A stretch of DNA of 64,000 bases from Companilactobacillus versmoldensis DSM 14857 = KCTC 3814 (GTDB lineage Bacteria > Bacillota > Bacilli > Lactobacillales > Lactobacillaceae), in NCBI RefSeq assembly GCF_001434295.1, contig NZ_AZFA01000010.1, forward strand, positions 1-64,000. The letters run 5' to 3'. The notes under the pieces were generated by a model. The model searched no databases. It was not told the origin of the DNA and worked only from the letters and a program-made list of their open reading frames with translations. Position numbers and translations under genes: made by a program. Below, piece after piece: positions 8,391 through 16,829 of this stretch; positions within the stretch are counted from its first letter, which is position 1, and every line of letters starts with the position of its first letter.

Positions 8391-9281
8391 TTAGCCCGCA
8401 TCAATACCGAGCATCGAAGCTATTGTTTTGCCGAAGTTCTTTCCAATAGTTTCCATATATTTACCTTGCGCTTGTCCACGAACAATATTCATAATAATAA
8501 AGAAGACAACAGTATTGGACATTACCGCAATGAGAACAACATATATTTTGTCAATTTTTACTTGAGCCCTATCGACGATAATCGAAGCCGTATAGGCAAT
8601 CGCGAAAAAGCCTGGGACGATAAAGAACAATAAGCTTAACATCTCAACATTCCTGATAAGTTCATTAGGACCTTGGGCTGTAAGGCTTCCGGGCATGGAT
8701 ACAGCTATGAACAGTGCAATCAATAATTCCGCAATTAAAAGTGAGTTTGAATAAGTTGCCAATTGATTTGTATAACTGAACATATCAGTTTGCGGATCAA
8801 CCATAAATTTCTTGCAGACGAATCCAACTGCGATAAACATTACAAAACCTGCTAAAACTAATGGGAATATTTTGAAATATAGATCCATTCCTGTTGGTAC
8901 AGCTGCAGACATAAAACCAAACGTAGATTTTTCTGCAGCCAGATATTTTGCAAAAGGTGTAAACATACTATTTAAAAATGCATAAAAAGCGTAGGAAAAG
9001 ACAATCGTGTGCAATAAAAATGAAACCAATCCAAAATATTTACTCTCGTTAACTACTTTTGATGGATGCTTGATAGTTTCTAGATACCAACCAAAATAAT
9101 TCATTGATTGTTTCTTCAACTGATCCATTTTCTCATTAGCCATCTTTGGCATCGCGGCCGTTGAAGCTGATGAAGTATTCATGTTCATTGGTTGTGTAGC
9201 CATTTGTACTCGACTACCACACTTAGTACAAAATTTAACCCCTGGTTGTAGCTTGGCACCGCAACTAGTACAATTTTCCAC
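8391..9281 (-). CDS. zinc-ribbon polytopic membrane protein, paralog 1
   Basis: 296 residues from a GTG start at 9281. GGGGGAT lies 7 nt upstream, whereas the upstream ATG at 9326 has no Shine-Dalgarno site. The product begins with a zinc ribbon (CTSCG-16-CTKCG), then a short linker and about five membrane helices. A signature block, NYFGWYLETIKHPSKV---SKYFGLVSF, is shared with the proteins at 16830-18059 and 19627-20406, so the three are paralogs. Yip1-like membrane proteins have a comparable layout. The function is unknown. It is the first gene of the unit with the SGNH hydrolase. Confidence 0.7.
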   Translation of the reverse strand: MENCTSCGAKLQPGVKFCTKCGSRVQMATQPMNMNTSSASTAAMPKMANEKMDQLKKQSMNYFGWYLETIKHPSKVVNESKYFGLVSFLLHTIVFSYAFYAFLNSMFTPFAKYLAAEKSTFGFMSAAVPTGMDLYFKIFPLVLAGFVMFIAVGFVCKKFMVDPQTDMFSYTNQLATYSNSLLIAELLIALFIAVSMPGSLTAQGPNELIRNVEMLSLLFFIVPGFFAIAYTASIIVDRAQVKIDKIYVVLIAVMSNTVVFFIIMNIVRGQAQGKYMETIGKNFGKTIASMLGIDAG

Positions 9282-9409
9282 AATAAATCCCCCAAATATA
9301 TTTGATTTAAAAAACAGATAGTACATTCAAATTCTATCAATATATTCTTATGAATTGGATAAGTATTACGCTTACACCTTTAAAAATAATATTTCCTACA
9401 TATAAAAAA

Positions 9410-9437
9410 ATAAAGCATTCAAGTATGAATGCTTTAT
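9410..9437 (-). terminator. terminator of the DHFR-like reductase gene
   Basis: The AATAAAGCATTCA / TGAATGCTTTATT hairpin with a 4-nt loop has a T-run on the minus-strand side. Confidence 0.8.
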
Positions 9438-9471
9438 TGATGAATCAATTCAAATTTATTGGATTACGTTT

Positions 9472-10014
9472 TTATTCATGCAAACGATGATAAGTTAAGT
9501 AGGCTACTTGATTAATTTTTTCCGCTGAAATCAATTCCAAATGATGAGTCTTCACTTCATGTGGAAATAACGGTATCCCTTCGCCAAGAATTTCAGGAAC
9601 AACGCCAATTTGGTAAACATCTATCAAATTAGCATTAACTAATGGTGTAATGATACTGCTACCGCCGATGATCCAAATATCTTTGCCAGTTTGCTTCTTC
9701 AGCTTTTCAACTAATTGGTCAACTGAACCACTGACAAAATGAAGATTTTCGGTACTTGGTGCTGGCTTAGAAGTCATAATATAATTTTGAAAATCTACAT
9801 AAGGATAAATTTCTGGGGAAAGCTGATTGACCACTTGACTATAAGTCTTGCGACCCATCACAACCGTATCAACATGCTCAGTCAATTTATCATATTCGCG
9901 ATCAATATCGACACCATGAGCCGTTTGTTGATTCAGAAAATCAACACTCCCATTTAATTTGGCAATATATCCATCCAAAGACTGAGCAACAAAAAGAATC
10001 ACTTGGCGAGCCAT
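9472..10014 (-). CDS. dihydrofolate reductase / RibD C-terminal family protein
   Basis: 180 residues, NADPH-dependent reductase fold. VILFVAQSLDGYIA at the N-terminus, VVMGRKTYSQV near 60 and IWIIGGSSIITPLVNANLID near 115 are family hallmarks. The cysteine deaminase half of full RibD is absent, so this is one of the stand-alone YyaP/YwjB-type reductases of unknown substrate. The start is ATG 10014 (MARQV) because GGAGG lies 7 nt upstream; the ATG at 10029 overlaps that site. It is monocistronic. Confidence 0.82.
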   Translation of the reverse strand: MARQVILFVAQSLDGYIAKLNGSVDFLNQQTAHGVDIDREYDKLTEHVDTVVMGRKTYSQVVNQLSPEIYPYVDFQNYIMTSKPAPSTENLHFVSGSVDQLVEKLKKQTGKDIWIIGGSSIITPLVNANLIDVYQIGVVPEILGEGIPLFPHEVKTHHLELISAEKINQVAYLTYHRLHE

Positions 10015-10067
10015 ACCATTACCTCCCATTTGTCCCGTTAATCACAGCATAGCACATCAAACTATCT

Positions 10068-11522
10068 TTATATCAATTTGCCATTTGATTGAATAAGGTT
10101 TTGATACCAGTAAAAACTATCTTTTTTGAACCTCTGGCGAGTACCATTTCCATCATCGTCGATGTCTACATAAATCATCCCATATCTCTTGGACATTTGT
10201 TGCGATGAACAACTAACGATATCAATTGCTCCCCACATGCAGTACCCAAAAATATTAGCTCCATCGTAAATAGCACGACCTATTTGCTCAATATGAGCGC
10301 CCAAGTAAGCTGAACGGTAGTCATCATGTACTTGGTCATTAATCAAATCATCATAATTTCCAAAACCATTTTCAGCTACTAGTATTGGTTTCTCATAACG
10401 ATCCCAATATTGAGATAAACTATTGTACAATCCCTGTGGATCTATATTCCATCCCCATGGAGTAGCAGATAAATTAGGATTATCCGTTACTGAATAAGGA
10501 ATTTTTTTATTTACATCTGAATCCACCATCTGCGAAAAATAATACGAAATTGCCATATAATCCAAAGTGTTTTCAGATAAAAGTGATTTATCATCCTCAG
10601 TAATCTTAATATGCAGTTCTCGTTCTGAAAAATAATTCAATGCAAACTTTGGATAATAACCTTTGAATGCAACATCAGTAAATAAATATTGCATTCGATT
10701 ATGCCACATTGCTAAAACAACATCATCAGGTTTACAGCTTTTCGGATAGGCTGTACCATCTGCAACCATGATTCCTATTTTCAATTTGGAATCTTTTAAA
10801 GTCTTCGCATATTGTTGTATCTTGGCGCAAGCTACCATCTGATTATGAACAGCTTGATACTGTGCTTCTTCGGTATTTTCATATTGATCACTGGCAATTT
10901 CTAAAGATAAATATGGCTCCACTTGGATCATATTTATTTGATTGATTAGTAACCAATATTTTACTTTGCCACTGAACCTATCTAACAAAACTTTTCCATA
11001 CTTTACAAATAGATCAATAACATCTCTGTTTACCCAGCCGCCATACTTCAATGTCAAATTAATAGGCATTTCGTAATGCAACATAGTTATTATCGGTTCA
11101 ATTTCGAGCTCGAGCATTTTATCGATCATACGTTCGTAATGTTCAAGAGCAGCTTCATTAGGTTTTTCATCATCACCGTTTGGAAAAATTCTTGACCAAT
11201 CTAATGAAGTTCGAAAGGCTTTTAAACCTGCTTCCTTTAAGAGTTCCAAATCAGTTTCGTACGTGTTGTAAAAGTCTATGGCAAAACGTTTAGGAAAATA
11301 ATGATCTTTATCAGTAATATTTTTCCGTATTTCTTCAAGCGTCATTCCTTGCTGTTCAAGTTGCTGAATTTCATCGTTTGAAAGTCCTTGATGATATGGT
11401 TGTACATCAGATGAATTGAGCCCTTTCCCATCGATCGTAAAAGCTCCATCGGCCTGACTTGCAGCTTGAGCACTTGCCCAAAAAAAATCCGTTGGAAAAT
11501 ATGGAAATTGATTATCTTTCAT
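10068..11522 (-). CDS. GH1 6-phospho-beta-glucosidase-type enzyme with Gln at the acid/base site
   Basis: 484 residues, glycoside hydrolase family 1. It has FPTDFFWASAQAASQADGA at the N-terminus and LKAFRTSLDWSRIFPNGD near 110. The nucleophile motif ILVAENGFG lies near 390, and the C-terminus ends with the phosphate-site-type KRYGMIYVD and RFKKDSFYWYQ. The usual acid/base motif NE(I/P) reads NQIN here (YWLLINQIN near 195), so Glu is replaced by Gln. It probably acts on phosphorylated beta-glucosides imported by the upstream PTS, though catalysis may need an alternative acid. The start is ATG 11522, 1 nt after the EIIC stop, with AAGGA upstream. Confidence 0.85.
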   Translation of the reverse strand: MKDNQFPYFPTDFFWASAQAASQADGAFTIDGKGLNSSDVQPYHQGLSNDEIQQLEQQGMTLEEIRKNITDKDHYFPKRFAIDFYNTYETDLELLKEAGLKAFRTSLDWSRIFPNGDDEKPNEAALEHYERMIDKMLELEIEPIITMLHYEMPINLTLKYGGWVNRDVIDLFVKYGKVLLDRFSGKVKYWLLINQINMIQVEPYLSLEIASDQYENTEEAQYQAVHNQMVACAKIQQYAKTLKDSKLKIGIMVADGTAYPKSCKPDDVVLAMWHNRMQYLFTDVAFKGYYPKFALNYFSERELHIKITEDDKSLLSENTLDYMAISYYFSQMVDSDVNKKIPYSVTDNPNLSATPWGWNIDPQGLYNSLSQYWDRYEKPILVAENGFGNYDDLINDQVHDDYRSAYLGAHIEQIGRAIYDGANIFGYCMWGAIDIVSCSSQQMSKRYGMIYVDIDDDGNGTRQRFKKDSFYWYQNLIQSNGKLI

Positions 11523-11523
11523 A

Positions 11524-12771
11524 TTATTCATCCTTTGTAGCTTGGACATCTTGTTCTACCGCTTGCTTATCATAAATTCTAAAGAATGGATAATAAATTA
11601 CCCAAGAAATCTCAAACAACACCAATACAAATAATAATCCCATCACTGATTTAGTTACTACCCAACCCATAATAGGACTCGGCGTATACCATAATTGAAA
11701 AGGTGCATGCGGCGTTGGAACAAAATTAGCTTTCATCGATAACCAAAGTAAAATTGGTGCCACTAATGTATTTATCCATAAAGGAATCATCAAGATAGGA
11801 TTAAAAGCTACTGGTGCTCCAAAAACCAAAGGCTCATTGATATTAAAGATTGATGGTATTAATGATGCCTTGCCAATGATCCGTAAACGTTCTGATTTAG
11901 CCATAAAAGCCATCATCAGACATAACGACAATGTAACTCCACCTCCACCAATAAGAGTTAAAGCAACAGCCTCAACAGTAAAAACATTAGTTGCTGCATG
12001 ACCAGCAGCAACTGCTGCTTGATTTTGAGCCATTGCTGGTAGTTCTATTGCGTACATGATTGGTGTTAAGACCCATGTTGAGATACCAAATGAATATAAG
12101 AACCCAAATGATAAGAACGTCAAAATCAATAATCCCTAAAAACTTTGCCCAAGTGCGACTAGCGGACTGAACATCAGGGTAATTATTTCAGATAAATTGA
12201 TTTTAAGCTGAAATGTGAACAGCCATCCAACTAATAAAATTGCAATCATTGGGAAAATCGTATTGAACCATACTGCTACAAAATCTGGTAAAGCAGAATC
12301 TTCTTTTACTAGTTTTAAATTCGTAAATAAATTCATAACGAAACCAACAAATAAGCCAGAAACCAAAGCAGCTATCATCCCTGCTGTGCCTAATGAATTT
12401 AAATCAAAAGTTATCTTTCCTGAATTACCATTGATCTTTGGGAAAATTAACATTAGGAAAAATGCAAGACCAGCAAGACCAGCCTGTTTAGATACATCCG
12501 AATGTTTTTTTTGTTTCATTAATGTCTCAGGAATTAGATATGCCAAAAATAAAGAAAAAAGTCCCAAAGAAAATGTATTTAACACTGAAAAATCAGGCAT
12601 TGCTGGAACATAATCTTTTACCAATCCCAAAATTGTTGCAAAAGATCCAATTAGAATAAGTGGCATCCCTGAAAGAATTGCTTGTTGAATCGAATCCACC
12701 CAAGGATTTCTGGCAATCTTGTTAACCTTTGGAGCAAAGCTCTCGGTCATCCAATTAATAAATACTTGCAC
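11524..12771 (-). pseudogene. PTS cellobiose/lactose-type EIIC with an in-frame TAG
   Basis: A 415-codon frame from GTG 12771 (GGGGAG upstream, 1 nt after the EIIA stop) to TAA 11524, broken only by TAG at 12136-12138 (codon 212, LGQSF-stop-GLLILTF). Both halves are clean EIIC. The first has NPWVDSIQQAILSGMPLILIGS and several membrane helices. The second has IFNINEPLVFGAPVAFNPILMIP, the conserved substrate-binding NEP loop. It should move beta-glucosides as phosphosugars with the adjacent EIIA and EIIB. With the stop, only the N-terminal membrane half would be made. The codon could come from TGG by one transition. Confidence 0.85.
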
Positions 12772-12772
12772 G

Positions 12773-13117
12773 TTATTTCTCCCCAATTCGTTTATATAAT
12801 TTAATCATCTCTTTTATTAAATTTTGCTCAGATTTAACAGTCATTAAAGTATCTTGAGCATGGCTAAATAAGACCGAGTATGGAACCTGAATCCCTTCAG
12901 CTTCAAGTTGCATCGTCTCCGTTTGCACACGGTGTGCTTCAGTAAGATCATCGTTAGCTGTTTCTAGCAATTCATCTGCAATTTTAAAATCATAATTTGA
13001 AGCACTATCAATTGCCTTAAAGAGACTAGCACGAGCATTCCCTGCGTGAAGGATGACTTGCATGGAAATAGTTGCTAATTTCTCAACATCTACCGATTTA
13101 TCGTGATTGATTTCCAT
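12773..13117 (-). CDS. PTS lactose/cellobiose EIIA
   Basis: 114 residues, three-helix EIIA of the lactose/cellobiose class. It carries the phosphate from HPr to EIIB. The phosphorylated His lies in VLFSHAQDTLM near residue 80, and HAGNARASLFKAI near 25 matches the family. The start ATG 13117 overlaps the EIIB stop by 1 nt (TAATG), indicating translational coupling. The next gene is EIIC, 1 nt away. Confidence 0.92.
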   Translation of the reverse strand: MEINHDKSVDVEKLATISMQVILHAGNARASLFKAIDSASNYDFKIADELLETANDDLTEAHRVQTETMQLEAEGIQVPYSVLFSHAQDTLMTVKSEQNLIKEMIKLYKRIGEK

Positions 13118-13428
13118 TATTCTTCCAATTCCTTCATAGCAAATTTGATTAAGGAATCTCCATCTAATGTTCCATATGTCAATTGTGGTATTACCGCACA
13201 TTTAACACTTTGCTCTGACGAAATTTTTTTCATGTCGTCTAACATGTATTTTAAATGTGGAGCAATCAACAATAAGTCCACACTTCCAAGGTTTTCCGCA
13301 ACTTCTGCTTCACTTTTGGCAAGAACATTAATATCCAGATTCATTTTTTTTACAGCTTTTCTGCCTGCAGCTGCCATAAATCCTGAAGATGCTCCCGCTC
13401 CACAAGTTAGTAAAATTGTTTTTGTCAT
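13117..13428 (-). CDS. PTS lactose/cellobiose EIIB
   Basis: 103 residues. The phosphocysteine sits in TILLTCGAGASSGFMA at the N-terminus (Cys near residue 9), typical of cellobiose EIIB. It passes phosphate from EIIA to the sugar at EIIC. First gene of the EIIB-EIIA-EIIC-GH1 operon, with GAGGAG upstream of ATG 13428. No regulator gene accompanies the operon here. Confidence 0.92.
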   Translation of the reverse strand: MTKTILLTCGAGASSGFMAAAGRKAVKKMNLDINVLAKSEAEVAENLGSVDLLLIAPHLKYMLDDMKKISSEQSVKCAVIPQLTYGTLDGDSLIKFAMKELEE

Positions 13429-13488
13429 ACCTGTTTCTCCTCATAGGTTAATTTAAAACATTTATTAACATACTATCGGGTTTAACTA

Positions 13489-13499
13489 ATGGTTACCAT
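13489..13499. promoter_or_regulatory. palindrome upstream of the PTS operon
   Basis: ATGGT-T-ACCAT, a perfect 11-bp dyad 61 bp upstream of EIIB. It is a candidate operator for an unidentified sugar regulator and does not match a CcpA site. Confidence 0.35.
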
Positions 13500-13517
13500 A
13501 AATTATTGTGAATATAA

Positions 13518-13549
13518 AAAAAGACAGTTCCATAAGGGAACTGTCTTTA
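13518..13549 (-). terminator. terminator of the thioredoxin-like gene
   Basis: AAAGACAGTTCC / GGGAACTGTCTTT with an ATAA loop, followed by a T-run on the minus strand. Confidence 0.85.
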
Positions 13550-13578
13550 ATAATTGTGAATAAAACTACCTTTAAAGA

Positions 13579-13899
13579 TTATAGATAATAAGCAATAATA
13601 CTCTCCAACTGCTCCTGATCAAGAAAGCCAGCCACATCGTAAACTGCCCGACCATCTTTTTCTACTACTAAAGAAGGCGCCGACAAGACATTGTATTTCT
13701 TGATCAAATCCACATTATCGTCAGCGTTGATCTGATAAAAGTGGATCCGCTCGCGATACTTTTCTGCGGCCTGCTCCAAAATCGGTTGCTGCGTATAGCA
13801 TTGGGCACACCAATCTTTACTGAAACTCAATAAATTGATGCCAGTTTCATTCTTTTGGGAAAAATTTTCTGTCGTTAGATTTTTAAGCACGTTCATCAT
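13579..13899 (-). CDS. thioredoxin-like protein
   Basis: 106 residues with a thioredoxin fold. The active site is KDWCAQCYTQQPILE near residue 30; the CxxC pair is AQ rather than the canonical GP. The cis-Pro is in LSAPSLVVEKDG near 75. It probably reduces disulfides or acts as an accessory thioredoxin. The length is normal. The start is one of two adjacent ATGs; the upstream Shine-Dalgarno site is weak. Monocistronic. Confidence 0.88.
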   Translation of the reverse strand: MMNVLKNLTTENFSQKNETGINLLSFSKDWCAQCYTQQPILEQAAEKYRERIHFYQINADDNVDLIKKYNVLSAPSLVVEKDGRAVYDVAGFLDQEQLESIIAYYL

Positions 13900-13969
13900 C
13901 CATTTCTGGTCAATAATTATTTTTCCTTAGTGTAACACTGTTGCAGGTTTTGCCAATCGTCCGCATAGA

Positions 13970-14003
13970 AAAAACCGCCCAGACTGTTTGGTCTGCGCGG
14001 TTT
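13970..14003 (-). terminator. terminator of the metal ABC transporter operon
   Basis: A GC-rich hairpin (ACCGCGCAGAC / GTCTGGGCGGT on the minus strand) is followed by a T-run just after the SBP stop. Confidence 0.85.
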
Positions 14004-14007
14004 TTGT

Positions 14008-14946
14008 TTACTTCAATCCGTCATAAATATGATCGATATTCCACTTCATCATTGAATAATAAGTATCGCCAGGGGTACCTTTTTTCGCTAATGAATCAGT
14101 AAAGATCTTCGAAGAAATCTCTAAGCCAGTTTCTTTAGAAACCTTGTTCATCGACTTAGGTGAAACTGATGATTCAACGAACAAATGCTTAACATCTGTC
14201 TTGCCGATCTTAGCTAAGACAGCCTTCATTTGTTCAGGTGTTCCTTGAGCTTCAGTATTGATCTCCCAAATATAAGCTGGTGTTACATGATAAGCTTCAG
14301 AGAAATACTTGAAGGCACCTTCAGAAGTAACCAACAATCTTTGGTTCTCAGGAATATCCAAGAACTTAGAAGTAGCTTCCTTATGAAGTTTTTCTAATTT
14401 AGCAACGTATTCATCCGAGTTTGCTTGATATTACTTAGCATTCTTCGGATCTTTTTGCTTCATGATTTTAGTAATAGTTTTAACGTATTTAATACCGTTT
14501 TCCAAGTCCAACCAAGCGTGAGGGTCTTCTTCATTAACGTTAGTCGTCAAATGCTTAGCCTTCACGTCTGCACTGGCAGAGAAAACATCACGGTCGAATT
14601 TCTTGTGAGCAGTTTCAACCAATTTACTGAACCAACCATTTCCACCAGTTTCTAAGTTCAAACCATTGTGGAAAAGGATATCTGCGTCGGATGCAGAAGA
14701 GACGTCACTCGGTTGAGGTTCGTACTCATGGGGATCAGTACCACGTTTTACGATACTGTATAGTTCGATCCGGTCCTTACCGACATTTTCGACCATATCT
14801 TCAAGAATAGAATTAGTCGTAACGATTTTAAGTTTTTGTCCATCGGCAACTTTATCAGCAGTACTGTTGTCGCGATGATTCAAAAATAGATACACGCCAC
14901 TGACCATGGCAACCACGGCCGCAAAAGTAATAATTATTCTTTTCAT
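14008..14946 (-). pseudogene. manganese-type ABC substrate-binding lipoprotein-family gene with an in-frame TAA
   Basis: A 312-codon frame broken by TAA at 14431-14433 (NAK[12 protein letters not shown]). It otherwise reads as one cluster A-I metal-binding protein: N-terminal membrane/signal segment, GTDPHEYEP (His 1), EEDPHAWLD (His 2), TSEGAFKYF (Glu) and [10 protein letters not shown] (Asp). The His-His-Glu-Asp set is that of Mn2+/Fe2+ binders such as PsaA and MtsA. No lipobox cysteine is obvious. The ATG 14946 overlaps the permease stop by 4 nt. With the stop, the C-terminal lobe and two ligands are lost. The stop is one transition from CAA (Gln). Confidence 0.85.
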
Positions 14947-15794
14947 TGAGCAACACTCCTTTGTAACTTAAAGAAGTTTTGTTTTGGAGAGAAAATAAAT
15001 GACAATGCGAACAATCCAGCAGCTACGATAACGATAGCTGGACCAGAAGCCCAGTTGAAAGTGTAACTGAAGAATAAACCAGTCATAGATGAAACAACAC
15101 CTACAGCTGCTGACAAGATCAACATTGTTGCCAACTTATCTGTCCACAAGAAAGCTGTTGCAGCTGGTGTGATCAACATCGCAACCACCAAAATGATACC
15201 AACAGTTTGTAATGCAGAAACTGTAACTAAAGTAAGTACCAACATCAAAGCGTAATGAACTACTTGAACGTTCAAACCGTAAGTCTTGGCATAAGTAGCA
15301 TCAAAAGATGTAACCAAAAGTTCTTTGTAGAAAACAACTACGAACAAGATAACTAAGCCAAGTACGACAGCTGTTGTCATGATATCTGAATCACTAACAG
15401 CCAAAATGTTACCGAATAAGATATGGTGCAAGTTAGTTTAGCTTTCTGCCATTGAGATCAAAATGAAACCCAAAGCATAGAAAGCACTGAAGACCACCCC
15501 GATAGAAGTATCGGTCTTGATCTTACTTTTTGAAGCAACGAAACCAATCAAAAGTGCAGCCAAGACACCAAAGATCGATGCCCCAATCAAAATATTTATT
15601 CCGAGCATATAAGCTACGGCGACACCAGGCAAGACCGCGTGGGAAATGGCATCTCCCATTAGCGACATTCCTCGTAAGATAATAAAACTACCGATGATCC
15701 CGGACATGATACCGACCATGATAGCGGTCAATAATGCACTTTGTAAGAAGTCATATTTACCTAAAGCGTTAAAAAATTCAATCAATGCGCCCAT
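14943..15794 (-). pseudogene. metal ABC transporter permease with an in-frame TAA
   Basis: A 283-codon frame broken by TAA at 15438-15440 (codon 119, MAES-stop-TNLHHILFG). Both halves match the ZnuB/MntB permease family. The first has GIIGSFIILRGMSLMGDAISHAVLPGV and the second has LHHILFGNILAVS and LVTVSALQTVGIILVVAML. About eight membrane helices are expected in the whole protein. It sits between the ATPase (3 nt gap) and the binding protein (4-nt overlap). The stop is one transition from CAA. Confidence 0.85.
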
Positions 15795-15797
15795 AAA

Positions 15798-16535
15798 TTA
15801 AGCACCTTCCAGTTCGTCGAAAAGCACGGCAGACAAGTCGGCACTAAAGGCTTTTTCCATATTTTTAGGATTGTAGACTTCTTCTGTCTTACCGAAGTCG
15901 ACGATCCCATGGTTCAAGATGACTAAGTCATCGAAATACTGGTTAACTTTGTTTAAATCGTGGTGGATTACGATGATGGTTTTGTTCTCATCACGTCATT
16001 GCTTCAAGATCTTCATAATAGCAGTTTCGCTTTGAAGATCGATACCCACAAAAGGCTCATCCAAAATAATAATATCAGCTTGTTGAACGATTGCACGAGC
16101 TACGAAGACACGCTGCAACTGCCCACCTGAGAGATTACTGATCTGACGTTTCGAAAATTCTGTGAGTGACACTTGTTCCAAAGCATCACGACTAGCTTGT
16201 TTTTCGGCCTTGCCGGGATTCTTGAATAATCCTAGTTTACCGTATGTTCCTGTTAGTACGAGATCAAAAACATCGATTGGGAAAGTTAAGTCGAGATCTT
16301 TTCTCTGCTCAACATAAGCAATCTGTTTCTGAACTGATTTCATTGACTTACCATCGTAGTCAACGGTTCCCTTTTTCACCTTGATCAAATCAAGTATCCC
16401 CTTGATCAAAGTGGATTTCCCTGCACCATTCGGCCCAATGATTCCGGTTATTTTTCCTGCGTTGAATTGAACGGCAACATCAGAAAACACTGGTGTGTCA
16501 TCGTAAGCGACAGTGAGGTTCTTAACATTTAGCAT
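15798..16535 (-). pseudogene. metal ABC transporter ATPase with an in-frame TGA
   Basis: A 245-codon frame from ATG 16535 (GGAGG 6 nt upstream) broken by TGA (ILKQ-stop-RDENKTI, about 16007-16009). It has Walker A GPNGAGKSTLIKG near 38, signature LSGGQLQRVFVARA near 140, Walker B ADIIILDEPFVGID near 162, and H-loop VIHHDLN downstream of the stop. The rest of the C-terminus, to TAA 15798, is intact. It should energise Mn2+ uptake with the permease and binding protein. The truncation removes the H-loop, so the product should be inactive. TGG to TGA would be one transition. First gene of the operon. Confidence 0.85.
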
Positions 16536-16615
16536 AAAGAGCCTCCATTTCATTGCAGTTTCCTGCATCTGATAACCAAGGTTAACATATTCAAAAACGT
16601 CACACAACAATTAAG

Positions 16616-16647
16616 TTAGGTATACATAAATTGTAAATTCACTACAA
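16616..16647 (-). promoter_or_regulatory. promoter and DtxR/MntR-like operator of the metal transporter operon
   Basis: On the minus strand, TTGTAG (16642-16647), 17 bp, then TATACC (16619-16624). The near-palindrome TTAGGTATACATAA at 16616-16629 overlaps the -10 and resembles DtxR/MntR boxes (TTAGG-type half-sites). Metal-dependent repression is inferred. Confidence 0.5.
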
Positions 16648-16784
16648 TTAATTTGAAATGTTCCACTCGGATATCTACTAGTTTATCGGAGCCAACGACC
16701 AAAAGCTTTTCACATTTCAAACAAATATTAGTCCCACGATGGAGCAAATAAAATTACCCCAGCAATAATTTTCCATAAAAAAAG

Positions 16785-16813
16785 ACCAACTGCTCAAGGC
16801 AGTTGATCATTAA
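16785..16813 (-). terminator. terminator of the N/Q-rich membrane protein gene
   Basis: AACTGC / GCAGTT core hairpin extended by GATC/GACC pairs, with T7 on the minus strand. Confidence 0.75.
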
Positions 16814-16829
16814 GAATATTTATAAAATT

